A DNA stretch of 64,000 nt from Trichopria drosophilae. Its lineage: Eukaryota; Arthropoda; Insecta; Hymenoptera; Diapriidae. Under the pieces are notes generated by a model. The model was not told the origin of the DNA. It saw nothing but the letters and a program-made list of their open reading frames with translations, and did not search any database. This document shows, piece by piece, positions 1 to 11,885 of the stretch. The translations under genes were made by a program, and so were the position numbers. The stretch lies in contig CM059585.1 of the NCBI GenBank assembly GCA_030407085.1, positions 109,047,501 to 109,111,500 of the forward strand, read 5' to 3'. Within the stretch, counting starts at the first letter, position 1. Every line of letters starts with the position of its first letter.

Positions 1-844
1 AAACATAATTGTAAATAATATATTGTAAATGCACCTCCCCGCAATATCATGATACTTTATAATTTTGTTTGTTTGTTTTTTGTTTTCCTCTCCTTTTGTT
101 ATTTTTGTAAATAATAACAATTAAGGAGCTTATACAGGTTCAGTTCAGTGGGGGTATACATTTATGTACTTTTTGTGCAATCTAAATAGGAGCTTCTTCC
201 ACGCAGCCCCTCAAAGCTTCCCTAACCTATCGATTATTAGTTCATGATTCTTGAAAGTAATTTCCGATAATTTTAAATATCGGTTTGGTAAAGAAAGTCG
301 TCAAAACGTCGGTAAATTGCATTTAATCCGTTTCTTTTTTTATCATCTCATTCTTTAAAAAGACTCGAACGACATAACCATAAACAATAATCTACATTAA
401 TATTAAAATTGATAATATTTGTCTTTATTATATAGTCACTGTACTAGGTATTTACATCGGTTTGTTGCAAATAGATCATTGGCATCTTACTTTTCTTGAA
501 TACATATTAATTCATATATCTTGCATGGTCAAATTATTAGAATTTCGCGTGTAGTAACTCTGACAGAAATTATGCCAATTTTATTGGATTCAGTCCATTT
601 TCTGACCAAACTAAATGATGTAGAACGATATTGTACCGCAAAGTGTCCACAAACTGGGTAATACTTACAACACAAATATACTGTCCACAAAGTTGTATAA
701 TAATACCGGTTAATAAAACTATCTACTAAAAACTGTTCAGCAAAATTCTTCAAAATTTGTATGAAATAACTGTGGTTTGGAGAGCATATCAACTGACATG
801 TTAGGGTTCTGTTTACGTCCCTTACTCAATGGAAAATTGCTGAT
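1..844. other. AT-rich intergenic, nothing recognised
   Basis: No splice-flanked coding segment, RNA gene or clear repeat was seen on either strand. The open frame at 529-792 has no coding signal. Confidence 0.5.
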
Positions 845-1045
845 GTTTACAATTGGCTAAATATTGGACCAATGTTTAGTTTTAACTTGGCCAACTATAT
901 TGGCAACCAATATTGGCCCATAATTGATAAAGCATTGGGATGATCACGACGTGGCCAATAAATTATTGGCAGCAAATATTGATTCATTATTGGCCGCCGA
1001 GCAATGATTAGTTATTCACTAAGCGATAAGATTCGGCCAATATTG
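845..1045. repeat. Cluster of TATTGGCCAA-type short repeats
   Basis: About ten variants of ATTGGCCAA or its complement TTGGCCAAT lie within 200 bases (for example at 855, 893, 910, 951, 990 and 1034), in both orientations. It looks like a degenerate subrepeat-based element. Boundaries are approximate. Confidence 0.55.
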
Positions 1046-1530
1046 AAAAACAATTACATATCATCACAAACTATCATAATTTTTTTAAATAAATGCTGAA
1101 ATTTAATAAGAATTGAGATGATAAAAATTCTCAGCGCAGAGGCAAATTATACCAAATTACACTCTGTACAGTACGAACTCTGCCTGTAAATGTATAAAGT
1201 GAGAAGCATTTCAGTAGTGAAAAGAAATGCTTGTGCGCGTCCTCTGTTGGCCACTTTTCGAAAATACTTCTTCAATAAGATAAAGTCAATCTTTATCTTG
1301 TCATAGTAAGATTCTAAGACTAAAATCGACTTCATTTTAATAAATTAGCTCATTTTCGGATAGAAATGAGCAATTTTAAGACATTTTTCTGTGTACATTT
1401 GAAAGAGCATTTTTATGAAATTCTAACACAATTTCACCTTCAACTGATTTCGTTAAGTTAAATACTGTTACTTTTTGCACAGTTTCTTAAATTTATTTTC
1501 ATATATATTTAAATTGATTAACACTAAACC

Positions 1531-1645
1531 ATTTTTATAGACCTTGTAGGATTTTTGCGTATAAAAAAATATGAAATGCGTCACAAACAACGTCTAATAT
1601 TAGATCTGTTTACTTCTGACTAGATTTAGTCAAGTTAAATATTTC
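1531..1645. repeat. Direct repeat copy 1 (pair with 2301-2435)
   Basis: Shares with 2301-2435 the series TTTTTATAGA, CTTGTAGGAT, TTTGCGTATA, AAATATGAAATGCGTC, CAAACAAC and ATTAGATCTG, in the same orientation. The second copy carries an 18-base insertion and lies inside a CACTGACAAAAA element, so this may be a fragment of another copy of that element. Confidence 0.65.
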
Positions 1646-2115
1646 ATAGACTAAATCATATCTTATTGGATTCGATAAAATCTTGTTCATTTAATTGTTA
1701 ATTGCTACTACACTCATTAAATGTAATTTAGTTCGTGTTTTATGTGGAAAGTTTTTAACATGTTCTATAGTAAACAAATTATATATTAAACAAATAGTAT
1801 TTTAGTTCGTAATGAACTGAAAATTCAAGTATAGCTTTGAGTAATTTATGTAGGTAATGCTTGTTTGACAAATCCTGCGATCTTACTTTAAATAGGAAAT
1901 AATACTTAAAGCAGTTTTAAGTCAATGAACTCGAACAATTGTTTATCTTCTAATCAGACGACGTTTTATTGGTACTGTACTGATTTTATTATATATTGAT
2001 CAAAAAGTATCTGTTATTAATAATTCATGTTTTTATGTAGGTTTGAATATTCATACAAAAAATTAGTTTCTTTAAATTTATAGTCATTTAAAAATTAGAA
2101 AGATATTTAGTTATG

Positions 2116-2541
2116 CACTGACAAAAAAAAATCCATAGTTAAATTGACTATATCACATAGTTGGAAAAATATAGTTAAAACTAATTTGTTAAAACTATTT
2201 TGAAATGACTATTTCAAAATAGTTGAATCTATTTGTCTATTATAATAAGTAGCATTTTGATCATGAAATACTAGTTTACTATTTCTTCAAATTTAAACAA
2301 ATTTTTATAGAACTTGTAGGATATTTGCGTATACTTTAGAGTCTAGAAAAATAAAAAAATATGAAATGCGTCGCAAACAACATCTAATATTAGATCTGAT
2401 TCCTTCTGATTAGATTTAGTCAAATTAAATATTTTACTATTTGAGGATAGTTATTTTAACTATTACCATGCCTAGTCCTCATTTTACACTATAATTCCTA
2501 TTAAAAAATGGTCTTTTTAACTACTTTTTTTTCTGTCAGTG
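2116..2541. mobile_element. MITE with CACTGACAAAAAAAA termini
   Basis: The left end CACTGACAAAAAAAAATCC and the inverted right end CACTGACAGAAAAAAAAGTAG define an element of 426 bases. Motifs AGTTAAAWTGACTA recur just inside both ends. It has no coding capacity. A relative lies at 20288-20945. Confidence 0.6.
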
Positions 2542-5500
2542 TGTGTCAAAATGTCTCTGATGCAACTCATGCATTCCATGCTAATTTTTTAGATATTTTG
2601 ATCCGACAGTTTGAAAATAAAAAAGACTGGATGACAGCTCACATATCGAATATGGTATCAAATTTCGTTAATAAATTACCGTTTTTAATGCACGAATTAC
2701 ATCTAGATCGTTAAGCAATTGTGTTTCTCAAAATTTATAAACAAATTAGTATACTAAACAGTACTCACTACATTTTTAGTTTCGCATCTTCTCAACTGTG
2801 CAATTGAAATATTCATTAAAAAATGTTTTCAATATGAGGTGAAGAAAAACATGTTCAATATTCTTCCTCGTCTAAGAATTCTGACCAAACACAGACACGT
2901 GAATCGATTTGTTTCTTTTAAAGTATCAAAATATTTTGGGATCGCTATAACAACGCGCCGGAGGGATTGATCGTGTTATTCTTGTTTTACGGTATTTTCC
3001 TTAGATGCTAAAAGTGCACACGTGCCTTCTACTATAAACGGTCGGCACGGACGTTAAAATATCACGCAAAGATCTCGTTTCCCCTAAATTTACACTTCTA
3101 TCGTAATGTTGCATTTCACCAACTCGGCTTTTTACGATTTTTAAATTATACACATTTAATTTTAACTTCTTGAAATACATTTTGGTTAAACGAAATATTT
3201 TAAAGTATTAATAGAAAATGAATTGGTTACTAAACAATATTTAACTTACTTAATCTAAAAAAATATTTTTTCGCATCTTTCTTTTTATCCTTTTTTATCG
3301 ATTAAAAAAGTCATGAAAACATTAAAAATATAGTCATTTTTTATCTTGTAACGTATGTCTTTTTATTAATTTGATAAATTGTTAATTACAGGATTCAGAA
3401 CTTTTAAATTGCGTACTTATTACTCACAAATACATATGTTAAAATTAAGGAATGTGTTTATCATTTAGTTCAAAAAGAATATATGTTCTCTTCCAAGATT
3501 AGTTAATATCCGAAATTAATTTGACTTTTATTGATACCGACATAATATTCTAACAAATCACAATTCCTTTACAAACATTTTTTAAAAAATAATAATAATT
3601 ATCACAAACATATTTACATCGTGAATCAAAAAAAGTTCCTTATGTCATTTTATGTTTATAATCTTGATTGTTTAGTAAATTTTTTATAATCTAAAATTAT
3701 GTAGTAAATGAGGTGTTTAAAGTAGGGCTTTTCCCACGTTGGAAATAATTTAAATTCGCTTTTATTATGACGTTTTAATTTGATTTTAATAGCTTGTTTT
3801 TTTCTATTCCGAGTATCTTTTTGGTAGCGTTATATTTTCTTCTGATCAGCGTTATTATCAGAATGTTATTAATTCTTAGCTATCAAAACATATTTGTCGT
3901 TTTTTTGTTACTTTTGAAGTTTAATAATTTAGACGATTACGAATATTTGCCATCGGTTCTTTGTCAATTATGTATCTTTATATAATAAGGATACTTAATT
4001 AGTTTAATAGTTTATTACACACTTGGAATACGCTATTTACTATAACATTTTTTATTATAGTAACAACAAAAGTAAATCGCAATAACAAGTAACTTGTCTA
4101 AAAATAAAATAGAATAACATTAGGTTGTTTTAAAATTGTATATAGGAAGTTTTCAGAAGAAAATCAAAATGGATACTATAATATAAATGTTTATAATAAT
4201 TAATGACTACTACTTTTTGAAATAACATAAATTAAATCAATATTAACTATTTTTAGTATTTTCCACATGGTATTTTTTTGAAATTAAATTGAAAGTTACT
4301 CGCATGTTTTAGGATCACTTATTACGTCTTCTACGTTACTTTAACATATTTTAAAATGGCGGATTCAATAGGGCGTATAAAAATTGTACAAATCTCATAT
4401 CGAAACCAACGCCCGACTTCGAAAAACTCCGGATAGGCATTATACCTACAATGTAAGTTTTTCAGATCTTGAATTAATAAACTAATCCGAAAATCTCTAA
4501 TTACGCACGTTCACAAAAATTGTTAGTTTGTTACATCTTGTCGTCCATCACGAATGCAAAAAAAAGTTTATGATGTTCAAAATGGTGTAATAAGTACAAC
4601 GACCAACGAGATCTACACAAATTTGAGTTCGAAAACCCATAAATTTCAATTAATTTTAAAGTAATGTATTTGTTTTTATTTTGTCTTCTACGTTACATAC
4701 GTTGTTTTGAATTTCTAATTTCTCGGGTCGAATCCGTAACCAACTCAGAAACCCCAAAATACAGATTTTGGATAAATTCAAAAGCGATTTAAATATTTTT
4801 GTCCGCCATTTTGAATTTAAAAGTGTACAAAATACTGCTGAATTTAATAAATATCAACTAATTTTTGGTCCAACATGTTGGATCAGACATTATGAGTTTC
4901 CAAATTCTGAGATCAGATTCGCAATCATTACGAAAAATAGTCAGTGATTATGTATTTTTGCGACTTAGTTTATACTAAAAAGTATATTTGAGCAGTATTT
5001 TTACGACCTTCAGTGAAAAATGTAGAGCCGAGTTGATATTTTGATCGCCTTATTTAATTTTTCAACTGACATTGTTTTTGACAACAGATTTGGAAATAAC
5101 GAAATCAAAATTAAAGAGAATCTTGGTTTTATTAACTCATTAAGTCCCAGAAGAATATTTTTGCACTGTCATTTTTTATGGTTGTATTTTACGTAAAAAA
5201 AAATAGAAGCAGGCATGAACAATTTTTGGAAAATACAACCCTGATCACTTATATATGATTATTTTAAAAAAACTGACTTTTATAATTGTATTTTTTATTT
5301 CTCCTCAATTATCTCCTTTTGTTACATTGAAATCGTTTTAGAATTCCCTGTCGAAGTGATGAAATTGTGGTTTCTGAAATAGGGATTCTAAAAAAATATA
5401 TTGTTTCAAATTCAAAAAAAATTGGAACATATTTTATTTTTTGAAAATGAAAGACTTAAAAAAAAAAGAAATCGTTAAAACCTTTACAAAATCATTCGAA

Positions 5501-6588
5501 TATTTTAACAATTTATTTACAATTCGGGATTTCGACATATAATAAAAGGGTTCAATACACTTTAGAAAAATGTGCGCTTATTTTTTAACCAGTTATAAGA
5601 ACTATTTTCCGAAAGTCTCTAATTTTAAAATAAAAAATTCCTTAAATTTTGGCACTTTTTTTCAGCATAGAGCCGCAATTTTGGATGCTTTTACCTTTAT
5701 TTTCAAAATAGCCATACACATTTCAAAGTTCCAGTCTGGAAAAGTCCGTTTCTTTGTTTGAAGCAGGAAATACCTAAGCGATTTGAAAAATCCATGTTTT
5801 TTTGGAACTAATCATGTGCAGATTTTCTAGATTGCACTTTTTGAAACATCAGTTAATTTTACTTCAGATGAGACAAATGAAACTTTTTTTAGAATCCTTT
5901 ATTCCAAAATATAATTATTGAAAACTGCAGTGAAAAATAATCAATTCAGGACAGAATCGGTTAACATTGAGATTTATAATTAAATAAATTAAAAACGGGT
6001 TTATGACCAACTACGATGTTTCTTCCCCCTCAATACAAGAGAAAGAATAAATTATTTTCCAACACAAGAGTATTGAAGATCATTCACAGATACAAAACAG
6101 AATCTTGATCCTTTATCTTTTCGAAGTATTCTCGCTTGTCGGGGAAGGGGAAGGGATTTTTGGTTTCTTCTTCTTCCTTTTTCTTCACTCTCGTATTGGA
6201 AAAGAATTTTTTTTCTCTTGTATGGAGGTGGAAGAAAAAACATTGTGGTAGGTTATACGTCCGTTTTTAATTTATTTAATTTTTGTTTGACAATAGAAAA
6301 CTTACCAAAATAATTTAATTATTGCGATTTATAGTTAGTAGAATGTTGGAAACGCATAATAAACGACGGACATTTAGACGTCAATGCAGCAATATCAAAT
6401 CCAATGATTATGTGGGACATTAAGTATCATCGACAGCAGAATACAACACCGCTCACTCAATCTTCTCTTTTGAGGAATCTTCATTCCCCATCACTGTCAC
6501 TCTTTCATCATATCGCGAACATAATCTCGAAACTGCCAAATAAAAATCGGACTAGAAAGTCGGTTTCCTGGATACTTGAGCCATAGGT
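2542..6588. other. Gene-poor AT-rich stretch with old dispersed repeats
   Basis: No exon recognised. From about 4300 to 5960 it contains relics of a dispersed family carrying AAAATGGCGGATTCAATA and the CAGAAACCCC/GATCAGATTCGCAATC motif. About 5335-5900 is also distantly similar to 14735-15120. The frames at 5570-5761 and 6052-6243 look fortuitous. Confidence 0.4.
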
Positions 6589-6960
6589 AAGTCGCGTTAG
6601 AAAGTCGAAATCTGCAAAATAACGAGAAGGTGCGTTTCGTTGACCTTTTCGTTTCAGACCTGTTGCAAATGAAACGAGAGGGACAATGTCACGTATATAT
6701 TCATTCATCCAATGACGGCGACGACGGCAACCGGTGGAACGTGAAATTGAGGAACTGGTTAGGTTGAACTGGCGATGACTGCGTGTCGGGACGCACAACC
6801 TGCTCCAAGACCATTTTTTGCAACGCCGATGCACTTTCTCTGATCGCAGAAGGGAACGAGACGGCAGCTGAGTCGAAAGATGCGGTTTTGCTCGATTATT
6901 CGGCAATGAAACTCGATTGATATAAGCCTCAGACACGATGACGATTTACTGAGTCCTATC
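6589..6960. other. GC-rich island, coding status unclear
   Basis: Noticeably more GC and CpG than its surroundings. On the plus strand one frame runs from 6589 to 6922 with a single TGA near 6757. On the minus strand a 142-residue Arg/Ser-rich frame is open. Neither resembles a known protein, and the two readings cannot both be real. It may be a conserved non-coding or promoter-type island. Confidence 0.3.
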
Positions 6961-7141
6961 ATTGATTCGAATGAAAGCGAAGAGAAACCAGATTTAGATT
7001 TCCTATGGGAACGACTCTTTTATTAGAGGTCATGACAGCATTTGTTGTTTTAGCGAAATCAAATTTGAGAAAATTGCAGAACCAAGAACCAGAACATATT
7101 TTCCAAATGTATTTGACACGCTGAATTCGAATCCGACCTCA

Positions 7142-8126
7142 GAATAGCCCCAATACGTCAGGTTTTTTTAGATATTTTAACCTAAAAGTGTAAAAGGAAC
7201 GTTTTTGGGTACATTTGAGGTGCTGTAACTTCAAGACAGATTTTTTTTTCAAAACAATCGTCACGATATCTTAAAGTACTATTTTTACCCTTCAAAATCC
7301 ATTTTCAAACTTAGAAAAATTGTTATTGGTTACTGTGATATTGTCTGTTGAAGTTTCTGAGTTTGAAGACATTCAGAAACTGAGCAGAATCAGATAAAAC
7401 TTCAATAATAGAAAGAAATTATCCACAAAGACCTAAATTTCGAATGGCTCTTAAGATGTTCGGTGTTGCTGAGTAGGAATTTGAAGTCAGAATAACAAAA
7501 TACAAAATGTCGGATTCAATATGGCTGACAGCTTTTGTAAAAATCGACCTAATTCGCTTCAAATTTATAACTGGGGGGTTTTCGAGGTTGCTGAGTACGA
7601 AACTAACACCAAAAACTTGGTTTTAATAATCAGCGTCTTAAAATTATGCAATTTTGGTGTTATTTTCGTATTCAGCAACCTCGAAACCCCCCGAGTAATA
7701 AGTTTGAAGCAAATTAGGTCCATTTTTTACAAAAGCTGTCAGCCATATTTAGTCTGACATTTTGTATTTTGTTATTCTGACTTCAAATTCCTACTCAGCG
7801 ACACCGAACATCTTAAGAGCCATACGAAATTTAGGTCTTTGTGGATAATTTATTTCTATTTTTGAAGCTTTATTTGATTCTGCTCAGTTTTTGAGTACCG
7901 TCAAACTCAAAAACTTCAACAGCCGATATCACAGTAACCAATAACAATTTTTCTAAGTTTGAAAATGGAGTTTGAAGGACAAAAACAGTACTTTGAGATA
8001 CCGTGAAGATCGTTTTGAAAAAAAAAATCTATCTTGAAGTTACAGCACCCCAAATGCACCAAAAAAACGTACTTTTTGCACTTTTAGGTTAAAATATCTC
8101 AAAAACCTGACGTATAGGGGCCATTC
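7142..8126. mobile_element. Long foldback palindrome of nearly 1 kb
   Basis: The left arm 7142-7610 reappears inverted as the right arm 7656-8126 around a spacer of about 45 bases. The arms are roughly 90% alike by eye, with scattered substitutions and small indels. The outer ends read GAATRGCCCCWATACGTCAGG followed by a TTTTAACCTAAAAGTG core also present in the element at 44.4-45.1 kb. There is no protein-coding capacity. A transcript would fold into a long hairpin. Confidence 0.85.
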
Positions 8127-9383
8127 TAAAATTTGTCGGCCTGTATAATCAGTAGATGATACAAAAATTTTATATTTTCAAAAGATACCGATAATTTAAA
8201 GATTTACGATTGGGAAAGAATGTTCTCCACGTGGTATTTAAATTCTCACGATACATCAATCGACGTCAGATAGTCACGTAGCAGCGATTGATTCTTGCTG
8301 AATTGAGAAATTTTTACGATTTATTCCGACGAAATATCCCACCGCATAAAAGCTGTTTTCGCCGATATCGTCGCTATCGAGGGATAAGAAATAAAAATTG
8401 CAAAACCGTCAACGCCCACGTGCCCTGCGCATCCAGTCGACCTCTAATACCACATAGTTTCAGAACCATTTTCGAGCCCTGTTTTTTGTCACGCCCACCT
8501 AACTTAACCACCTACGTGATTCCTCGCACGAGATCCATCATCTGCCTGAAATTTGTTAACGGAACTAACACGTTTGTAATTGAAGAGGGTCGAGTAAGAC
8601 CTCTTCGATACGATCTATTCTATTGATCTCTTCAATTTTTCGGCAAAGCAATCGCAATGTACGCCTTTCAATCGAATTTTAATTTGACGCCGAGTGCATC
8701 CGACCTCTATTCACGGTTCGTAACGTGTAATGATCATGCCGATTCGACGTTTTGTCATCCGACCTTTACTTTATTCATAAATTATTAAAAAAATCGAAGA
8801 TAATCAAAGAATACTTCACCGATTCCGGTATCCATTTTTAAGTAACCATTTTGAAAAAACATTTAGACGACCGGAAATTTAATCTGGTTTCTTCGTTTCT
8901 GTTTAAACATCATGTTGATGTTTTTTTGGATCGCTGCTTACGAATCTGAAGTCATATTTAGAAAATTCAATATGGCCGATCTAATATGGCGGACTTATTT
9001 TTCAAAATTTTTTTTATATGAATTTATGTCTTATGTCTTTTGGGGTTGTTGATTACGTATCAGAAGCAAGAATCCCAAAATTCAAAATGGCTGTCGATTC
9101 TGTCAAAATTATGATTGTTTGATAAGTTTTCGGGGTTTTTGAAAAAGATATAACTAGATAATTTAAAAATATCGAGTGATATCTTTAATATTTTTAAAAG
9201 TTTTAAATTCACTATCTCCAATCTGCCATCTTGAAATCGCCATTTTGAATCGAACATGTTCAAAAAATCAACAGCTTCATAAATCTGATTTACAATTGCC
9301 AACCTCATATTTGCTACTTATTTTCATCGATGTTACACTCTTAAAATATTCCTTCTGAGTCTTCCGTTCCTAAGCAAAATGTA
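8127..9383. other. Intergenic with moderately GC-rich block
   Basis: About 8290-8760 is more GC-rich and open for 112 codons on the plus strand, but without a family match or splice support. From 8930 to 9300 there are further relics of the dispersed AATATGGCGGAC / GATTACGTATCAGAAG family. Confidence 0.35.
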
Positions 9384-9508
9384 CTTGCAGCAAGAAGAAT
9401 CTAACTTACCACAAGTGGAATAATCCTCTTGATCTAATAACAAGAGGATTTCCACTTGTGGCAAGTAGATTCCCCTTACAAGAGGATTCCGCTTGCAGCA
9501 AGAAGACG
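9384..9508. repeat. CAAGAGGATTCCRCTTG repeat cluster
   Basis: Several units of CAAGAGGATTTCCACTTG, GGCAAGTAGATTCC and GCAGCAAGAAGA, partly inverted against CCACAAGTGGAATAATCC. The same units occur at 31896-31940. Confidence 0.6.
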
Positions 9509-11794
9509 TTTGTTTCCGTTTCAGTACAGCTACTTACTTACTTCTACCATTTTATATATGCCATTTTGAATTTAAAGAATCCAAGCCTTGAAAAATCAGC
9601 ACATCAAAAAGCGATCTGTAATTTTTGTATTAGTCGGCTTTATGAATGTCGTTTTTTTGGATGTGGATAAAAAACTGGCATACCAAATAACCAACAGGTA
9701 AAAAAAACCGATGGATCGAAAAACCATTTTTTTTTTAATACAGTCATATGCATCAAAATGAATGATATTGCAATAGAGTTCACAGCTCGAAATTCCTTTT
9801 GATTCTTCGTTCTGGTCGCACATACATATACATATGAGCAATCTAACGATAAGAAGTGCATCCATATACACATGGATGGGAAAACGTGTCAATGCGACAA
9901 GATTTCATGTGAAACTCTTCTGCATCTCCTACAAGAAAAGTTTAGAATTATTAAGCAATCATCCTTTCCAAGATCGATTGTGCAAGCCTTATTGTTATTA
10001 ATTTCATGTCAGTTATTGAAACGCAATTTTATTCGCGATTTTACGTAACATTAAGAAATAACTTATTTCATTGTGTACATCATGAGCCTTTCAACGATCT
10101 GTGAACTGTTCTTCATATTACTAAAACTCTATTACTGCATGAAAATCAGTTTAAAAACGTAGATTTCAAAAATAATTTGTTGTTTCTTATTAATTTAAGC
10201 TTTACTCAAAAAAAACGTAAAATTAAGACGATTATATAATCAAACGATAGAAATTTGTGCTTGACATCATTTCTAAACGTTACATTGGCTAACTGCAAAA
10301 TGGAATTCTACTTATCGTGTCAGTTTCGATTTCGAAGTACGCAGAATCAGATTAGAGCGTTCGTGAATGTGCTGAATAAAAGTTAATTATTGATCTACGA
10401 ACGCGTGAATAAGAAAATTGAAAAATCAAAAAGGAAACGGGAACATTTATTTTCTGAACAACAGGTGATGAATGAAACGTTCGATTCAAATCTGGATTTG
10501 TACAGGCTAATCGTGAGTCACACGGTAACTAGGATCAATGATACGAGATGTAGATATCTTTGTAAAGAAATCTACAATGACGAAATTCAAAGAAAAATGA
10601 TTTAATCTGGATTATTTAGTAGTACTGTGTTTATTACGTCTAAATAAACGTTTAATTCCAACATGTTATTATTATTATTTATTCGTATGGTTAAATTCTT
10701 CTTTGTTAAGATTTTCATAGTTTATGTGTATTTAGTTATCACATAAAAACGATTAATTGGATCAGGAAATTACCCGATTAAGTTTGGGTGGTAATCGGGA
10801 GTCTTCTTCTATTCAAATTTTGGCCAAATGAATTGCAGACAAAAAGCTGATAATTCGACTCATTTTTTAAACTCAACCTGTCAAACTCTAGAGATTCTCT
10901 GGATTGTTGAATTAAAAAAAATATGTCCAATAAAAGTGTCCATAAAATGAAAAAATATAGTTACCTATAGAACTAGATAAAACTTTCCTACAAAGTTCCC
11001 CAATTTTTTTAAATGAAAAATAGACATAAATGATACACAAAAATAATATCACCTCTTTGTCTATCAATATTATTACAAGATAATTTACAGTTAGTAATAA
11101 CTGAAATGGACAAAATTAATTCTTTTTAAATCGTTCACAAAATGGATGTATGTACGGAGTAACATAGTCTTTTTCGCTGAGAGTGCGAGAAACTTAGTTT
11201 GCTCCCGAAAAATACACATTTTGCTCCCTAGGGAGTTAAAACGTTTAGTTCTTAGTTATTCGTAAAATAAACATGTTTTAATTCAGTAACCTTGCTAAAC
11301 AGATTAATAAAATGTTCAATAACGCCATAAAGTAGTTGAAACCATAAAAAAAATACTTATTGAATTTTGGAAGTAAATCAATTTAAAAAGTCTTGTTTAT
11401 TAACCTTCTTATTTTCTGAACAATTAAAAATTTTACGTTGATTTCAAATCAATTTTTTTAACATAAACGAATTTTTGTTCAATTTTGATAGTTAATTTAA
11501 TTATATTCAAAATTGTTGATGCTAACATAAACAAATTTACAGTTATCAGATAATCACATGCGACAAACATAACGTATTTTTCGTTGACTCTTGGTTTGAA
11601 TCTTCTCCCTGTTCTTTTTTCTTCTTAAAACTATTTTTAAAAAATACAATATTTGTGTAACAAAACTATCTTTAGCCGGGAAATTCTCTTATATTAACAA
11701 AAAAATCTATAAACTGTTTAAAAATATATATTCTTAAAATTTTCAGATACAATAATAATCATCTCTCTGATGTTGCAATTGTCTGAATGAATAA
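9509..11794. other. Intergenic, downstream flank of serpin A
   Basis: No convincing gene. A 71-codon Lys/Arg-rich plus-strand frame (10390-10605) is followed by AATAAA at 10643 and could be a terminal exon, but it has no ATG-based or splice-based support. At 11160-11250 a motif (TTTTTCGCTGAGAGTG ... CTCCCTAGGG) recurs at 38910-38965. Confidence 0.35.
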
Positions 11795-11800
11795 TTTATT
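11795..11800 (-). promoter_or_regulatory. Polyadenylation signal of serpin A
   Basis: AATAAA on the minus strand, 86 bases after the serpin A stop codon, with no competing signal between them. Confidence 0.55.
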
Positions 11801-11885
11801 TACAAACTTTTTACGTTCATATATTTCTTAAAATGTTTATAAATTTCCATACTCACGTACGTTACAACGATATCAATACTACGAA

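Noticed and set aside
1531..2435. LTR pair of a retrotransposon
   Set aside because: The direct repeats are only about 115 bases, about 770 bases apart, with no coding interior and one copy inside a MITE.
10390..10605. Lys/Arg-rich plus-strand frame followed by AATAAA
   Set aside because: No ATG or acceptor fixes a start, and nothing upstream joins to it.
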